From Lachnospiraceae bacterium (GTDB lineage Bacteria > Bacillota_A > Clostridia > Lachnospirales > Lachnospiraceae), in the NCBI GenBank assembly GCA_021770615.1, contig JAETQR010000043.1:1-27331 (forward strand): DNA of 27,331 bases, in the 5' to 3' direction. Of the stretch, positions 23,866 through 27,331 are shown one piece after another. How positions within the stretch are numbered: the stretch's first letter is position 1; each line of letters begins with the position of its first letter. Both the position numbers and the translations under genes were made by a program. The notes under the pieces were generated by a model. The model saw nothing but the letters and a program-made list of their open reading frames with translations, did no database searches and was not told the DNA's origin.

Positions 23866-25704
23866 TCAATTTCCCTTTGAATTTCTCTTTGCCCGGTACC
23901 GCTCCGTTCCATCCAGGATCTTTTTGCGGATCCTTAGGTTCTCCGGAGTTACTTCCAGAAGTTCATCGGTATCGATAAATTCGATCGCTTCCTCCAGACT
24001 GAGTTCTTTTTTCGGAGAGAGACGGAGTGCGTCATCGGAACCGGAAGCTCTTGTATTGGTAAGCTGCTTTTTCTTACATACATTAACTTCGATATCGTCA
24101 GTTTTACCATTTTGGCCTACGACCATACCACCATATACTTTTTCGCCGGGGCCAACAAAAAGAGTTCCGCGTTCCTGAGCATTAAAAAGACCATAGGTGA
24201 TAGTTTCACCGGATTCATAAGCGATGAGAGAACCCTGTTTGCGGTAGGCGATATCTCCTTTATAGGGACCATAGCCATAAAACTCCGTATTTAAAACACC
24301 ATTTCCTTTTGTGTCCGTCATAAATTCTCCCCGGTAACCGATCAGACCTCTGGCAGGAATGAGAAATTCAAGGCGTGTTGTACCGGCATTAAGCGGATTC
24401 ATCGTCTGAAGTTCTCCTTTACGCTGGCTGAGTTTATCGATGACGGTGCCGGTAAATTCGTCAGGGACGTCGACGTAAGCCTGTTCCATTGGCTCCAGTT
24501 TTTTTCCGTTCTCATCGGTTTTATATAAAACTTCCGGTTTGCTTACTGCAAATTCATAGCCCTCGCGGCGCATGTTTTCGATCAGTACGGACAGGTGGAG
24601 TTCACCGCGCCCGGAAACTTTATAGGCTTCGGTCGTTTCTGTATCCTCAACGCGCAGGCTGACGTCGGTATTCAGCATTTTATAGAGACGGTCGCGCAGG
24701 TGTCTGGAGGTGACATATTTTCCCTCCTGACCGGCCAAAGGGCTGTCATTTACGATGAAATCCATCGAGATCGTGGGTTCGGAAATCCTCTGGAATGGGA
24801 TCGCCTGTGGGTTTTCCGGGGAACAGAGCGTATCCCCGATATGAATGTCAGCAATTCCGGATATTGCTACGATTGAACCGATATCCGCTTTTTCGACTTC
24901 GATTCGGTTCAGCCCCTCGAATTCATAGAGTTTGCTGATTTTTACTTTGTTATGTTTTTCGGGATCATGCGCATTGACGATCACAACTTCCTGATTGACC
25001 TGGACGGAACCATTGTCTACTTTTCCCACACCGATCCGGCCGACGTAATCATTGTAATCGATCGTACTGATCAGAACCTGTGTGTCAGCATCCGGATCGC
25101 CCTGTGGAGCCGGGATGTAATCAATGATGGCATCAAAAAGAGGTTTCATATCTGTGCCTGGTTCATTCGGAGATGTAGAAGCAGTGCCCTCTTTGGCTGA
25201 AGCAAAAATAAAAGGACAGTCTAATTGTTCTTCATTGGCATCCAGATCGATAAATAGTTCGAGGATTTCGTCCACGACCTCATCCGGGCGTGCTTCCGGG
25301 CGGTCGATCTTATTGATGCAGACGACGACAGGCAGGGAAAGCTCAAGAGCTTTTTTTAACACAAATTTGGTCTGCGGCATAGCGCCCTCAAAAGCATCTA
25401 CAACAAGTACTACGCCGTTTACCATTTTGAGTACCCGTTCCACCTCGCCGCCAAAATCAGCATGTCCCGGCGTGTCAATGATATTTATTTTTTTATGATC
25501 ATAGTGGATCGCTGTATTTTTTGACAAAATAGTGATACCACGTTCCCGCTCAATATCGTTGGAGTCCATAACCCGTTCAGCAACTTCCTGATTGGCACGG
25601 AACACGCCGCTCTGTTTGAGCAGTTCATCGACGATGGTCGTCTTGCCGTGATCCACGTGGGCAATAATGGCTATATTTCGAATATCTTCTCTTGCGGTCA
25701 GCAT
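23866..25704 (-). CDS. typA: Ribosome-associated translational GTPase TypA/BipA
   Basis: A 612-residue EF-G-like GTPase that binds the ribosome and assists 50S assembly and stress or low-temperature adaptation. The GTPase motifs are intact: AHVDHGKT (15-22), RGITI (55-59), DTPGH (77-81), NKID (131-134) and SAKEG. The BipA-specific C-terminal region is present (LIPARGLIGYRGEFMTDTKG, and YESGETITYGLFNAQERG). Length is close to E. coli BipA. I start at 25704 because AAAGGAAG precedes it on the minus strand; an earlier in-frame start at 25755 lies at the likely transcription start. It is the first gene of the operon with DUF2156. Confidence 0.95.
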   Translation of the reverse strand: MLTAREDIRNIAIIAHVDHGKTTIVDELLKQSGVFRANQEVAERVMDSNDIERERGITILSKNTAIHYDHKKINIIDTPGHADFGGEVERVLKMVNGVVLVVDAFEGAMPQTKFVLKKALELSLPVVVCINKIDRPEARPDEVVDEILELFIDLDANEEQLDCPFIFASAKEGTASTSPNEPGTDMKPLFDAIIDYIPAPQGDPDADTQVLISTIDYNDYVGRIGVGKVDNGSVQVNQEVVIVNAHDPEKHNKVKISKLYEFEGLNRIEVEKADIGSIVAISGIADIHIGDTLCSPENPQAIPFQRISEPTISMDFIVNDSPLAGQEGKYVTSRHLRDRLYKMLNTDVSLRVEDTETTEAYKVSGRGELHLSVLIENMRREGYEFAVSKPEVLYKTDENGKKLEPMEQAYVDVPDEFTGTVIDKLSQRKGELQTMNPLNAGTTRLEFLIPARGLIGYRGEFMTDTKGNGVLNTEFYGYGPYKGDIAYRKQGSLIAYESGETITYGLFNAQERGTLFVGPGEKVYGGMVVGQNGKTDDIEVNVCKKKQLTNTRASGSDDALRLSPKKELSLEEAIEFIDTDELLEVTPENLRIRKKILDGTERYRAKRNSKGN

Positions 25705-25766
25705 GTAAAAAACTTCCTTTCCTGTGTTAAATAGGTACGAAGCCGTAGAGTGCATCGTACCCCGGC

Positions 25767-25795
25767 ATTATATCATAGAAAAAAAAATTAAGCAA
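25767..25795 (-). promoter_or_regulatory. Promoter of the typA operon
   Basis: On the minus strand TTGCTT (25790-25795), 17 bases and a perfect TATAAT (25767-25772) with an extended TGA before it. This is among the strongest promoters in the window and points away from the SSB-like gene, in the divergent 197-base gap. Confidence 0.7.
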
Positions 25796-25901
25796 ATTTT
25801 AAATTTTGGTTCTAAAAATAAAAATCAACGCATAAGATTATTTAGTAAACGAAAAAAGGTCTGTACATAATTGTGTGGACAAAATAAACAAAGGGGGTCA
25901 T

Positions 25902-26612
25902 ATGATGACAGATAAGGTATTAGGAAACAACCAGGTAAATGTGTATGGTGAGGTGATCAGTGAATTCACTTTCAGTCACGAAGTGTACGGTGAGGGTTTT
26001 TATATGGTACATCTTTCTGTGAGAAGGTTAAGCAATGTATTTGATACGATTCCTCTCATGGTTTCAGAAAGACTGATCGATGTTTCAAAAGATTACAGGG
26101 GAAAGTTTTTTGAGGCGTGTGGGCAGTTCCGCTCTTATAACAGACATGAGGAGAACCGCAACAGACTTGTTCTCTCTGTTTTTGTAAGAGATTTAAGAAT
26201 AGATGATACGGAAGCTGGCAGTGAAAAACCAAATCACATTTTTCTGGATGGATATATATGCAAGCCGCCGGTATACCGGAAGACGCCATTAGGACGTGAG
26301 ATCGCAGATCTTTTACTGGCAGTGAACCGTCCGTATGGTAAATCCGATTATATTCCATGTATATGCTGGGGAAGAAATGCGAGGTTTGCAGAAGGTTTTG
26401 AAGTAGGTGAGCACATTCAGATCTGGGGACGGATCCAGAGCAGGGAGTATCAGAAAAAGATAGAGGAAGACCTGTTTGAGACGAGAGTTGCCTATGAAAT
26501 TTCAGTAAGCAAACTGGAGTATATTGATGAGACGTCGGCAGTCGTAGCAGCCTCAGAAGAACCATCGGAGGAAGATGAGCAGGAGAGCGGAAATGTGAAC
26601 GAAGAATGGTAA
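25902..26612 (+). CDS. Two-OB-fold single-stranded DNA-binding-like protein
   Basis: A 236-residue soluble protein. Residues about 10-95 and 114-200 each look like an OB fold: the second contains IFLDGYICKPPVYRKTPLGR, LLLAVNR and IPCICWGRNARFAEGF...IQIWGRIQSREYQKK, which is SSB-like. The C-terminus is acidic (EEPSEEDEQESGNVNEEW) but lacks the DDDIPF-type tip by which SSB recruits partners. It is probably an accessory SSB or primosomal-type protein rather than the main replication SSB. ATGs at 25902 and 25905 are adjacent behind AAAGGGGG; either may be used. The divergent neighbour is typA. A conserved partner is not apparent. Confidence 0.72.
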   Translation: MMTDKVLGNNQVNVYGEVISEFTFSHEVYGEGFYMVHLSVRRLSNVFDTIPLMVSERLIDVSKDYRGKFFEACGQFRSYNRHEENRNRLVLSVFVRDLRIDDTEAGSEKPNHIFLDGYICKPPVYRKTPLGREIADLLLAVNRPYGKSDYIPCICWGRNARFAEGFEVGEHIQIWGRIQSREYQKKIEEDLFETRVAYEISVSKLEYIDETSAVVAASEEPSEEDEQESGNVNEEW

Positions 26613-26639
26613 AAATTTACAGATAAAAACAGATTTTAC

Positions 26640-26668
26640 TTGCTATTCTATTATTTTTATGATAAATT
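26640..26668 (+). promoter_or_regulatory. Weak promoter before the cobalamin adenosyltransferase gene
   Basis: TTGCTA (26640-26645), 17 bases, TAAATT (26663-26668) in an AT-rich 118-base gap. The -10 is only a partial match. Readthrough from the SSB-like gene is also possible, as no terminator was found. Confidence 0.35.
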
Positions 26669-26730
26669 AATTCTCATAGTCAAAAAATAATTGTCATTTT
26701 TATGTCAAGACGAACCAAAGAGAGGTGTAT

Positions 26731-27213
26731 ATGACGATGCAAACAGGAATTGTCCAGGTCTTTTATGGAGACGGGAAAGGAAAAACATCGGCAGCGGTAG
26801 GTCAGGCACTAAGAGAATTAGAGGATGGACAAAGAATCACGATGATTCAGTTTCTAAAGGGAAAATCGGCAGATGAGTTTAAAATTCTGGAGCGGCTTGA
26901 ACCGGATATGCAGATCTTCCGTTTTGATAAAAGCGAGAGCAATTACTGCGATCTGCCGGACGAGGCAAAAGAAGAGGAAAAACATAATATTCTGAACGGA
27001 TTTAATTTTTCCAGGAAGGTGCTTGAGACAGGGGAAAGTGATGTCATCATCCTGGATGAGTTGTTAGGGATGATCGATCTTGACATCATAACAGTAGATG
27101 ATGTAGAAGATCTGATCCGGATACAGGGGGATTATAAAAAACTGATCATCACGGGGAATAAACTTCCGGACCAGATCCGGGAGTACGTTGATGAGATATC
27201 AGAGATCAAATAA
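26731..27213 (+). CDS. CobO/BtuR-type cob(I)alamin adenosyltransferase, short form
   Basis: A 160-residue P-loop protein. The N-terminal YGDGKGKTSAAVGQALR holds the inverted Walker A of the CobA/CobO family; MIQFLKGK (about 37-44) and VIILDELLGMIDLDII (about 105-120, Walker B-like) are in the expected order. Such enzymes transfer the adenosyl group of ATP to cobalt in the corrinoid, giving adenosylcobalamin. It is somewhat shorter than typical CobO (about 170-200) and lacks the N-terminal extension. I start at ATG 26731, after AGAGAGG; ATG 26737 is a close alternative. No other cobalamin gene is in the window, so a role in B12 salvage is inferred from family only. Confidence 0.78.
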   Translation: MTMQTGIVQVFYGDGKGKTSAAVGQALRELEDGQRITMIQFLKGKSADEFKILERLEPDMQIFRFDKSESNYCDLPDEAKEEEKHNILNGFNFSRKVLETGESDVIILDELLGMIDLDIITVDDVEDLIRIQGDYKKLIITGNKLPDQIREYVDEISEIK

Positions 27214-27258
27214 ATTTGCTTAATTGAAAAAGTAAATTCCAGTGCAGAAGTAAATTCT

Positions 27259-27286
27259 ACCACCCTTTAAAAATTGTTGGTTTTTT
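27259..27286 (+). terminator. Possible weak terminator after the adenosyltransferase
   Basis: ACCA at about 27259 can pair with TGGT at about 27277-27280, followed by a long T-rich tract (TTTTTTCATATTTTTT). The stem is very short. The T-tract suggests termination, but the hairpin is poor. Past it, TATAATATAAT at the window edge may be the -10 region of the next gene. Confidence 0.25.
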
Positions 27287-27331
27287 CATATTTTTTAACC
27301 CATAACGAAGAAGAATGGATTATAATATAAT

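Noticed and set aside
26655..26680. Fur-like box before the adenosyltransferase (TGATAA...TTCTCA)
   Set aside because: The spacing between half-sites is two bases too long and one base mismatches; AT-rich DNA gives such hits often.

Overview
The window looks like chromosome from an anaerobic, low-to-mid GC Firmicute, most likely a Lachnospiraceae-type gut clostridium. The grounds are the glycyl-radical fermentation genes, a type II fatty-acid cluster, a single-chain (eukaryote/archaeal-type) glycyl-tRNA synthetase, strong AGGAGG ribosome sites, TTGnnn/TATAAT-like promoters and a family of coiled-coil heptad proteins that I associate with this group. No rRNA, tRNA, intact mobile element, phage gene or CRISPR array was seen.

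Layout. (1) 1-4543: fatty-acid synthesis genes acpP-fabD-fabG-fabF-fabZ behind a near-consensus promoter with a palindrome just downstream. Three hairpins fill the acpP-fabD gap. FabH, an enoyl-ACP reductase and acetyl-CoA carboxylase are not in the window. (2) 4582-7697: pyruvate formate-lyase, with the catalytic body and the C-terminal glycyl-radical domain encoded by two separate genes, followed by the activating enzyme. Together they would make acetyl-CoA and formate from pyruvate, which links naturally to the fatty-acid genes upstream. (3) 7731-9188: glyQS with its own promoter. (4) 9221-18532: the most unusual region. A promoter, a 36-codon leader ORF whose ribosome site can pair with its own 3' end, and an attenuator-like hairpin pair precede a heterodimeric pair of ABC exporters. 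Behind a second weak promoter lie two more ABC exporters, each with an N-terminal cytosolic domain plus a four-cysteine zinc ribbon, flanking a DUF1854 protein. A strong terminator closes the region. I infer one export locus (possibly two units) with an unknown substrate.

(5) 18570-20575: a soluble chemoreceptor with a C-terminal zinc-binding CZB domain, followed at once by a small lipoprotein. (6) 20606-21193: a coiled-coil protein built from 13 nearly identical heptads, encoded by 21-bp tandem repeats. (7) 21399-22941: a Wzx-like polysaccharide flippase. (8) 22944-25704, minus strand: typA (bipA) and a DUF2156 acyltransferase-like gene in one operon, convergent with the flippase. (9) 25902-27213: a two-OB-fold SSB-like protein and a short CobO-type cobalamin adenosyltransferase.

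All family calls come from reading motifs by eye. No database search was run, so novelty statements are provisional.
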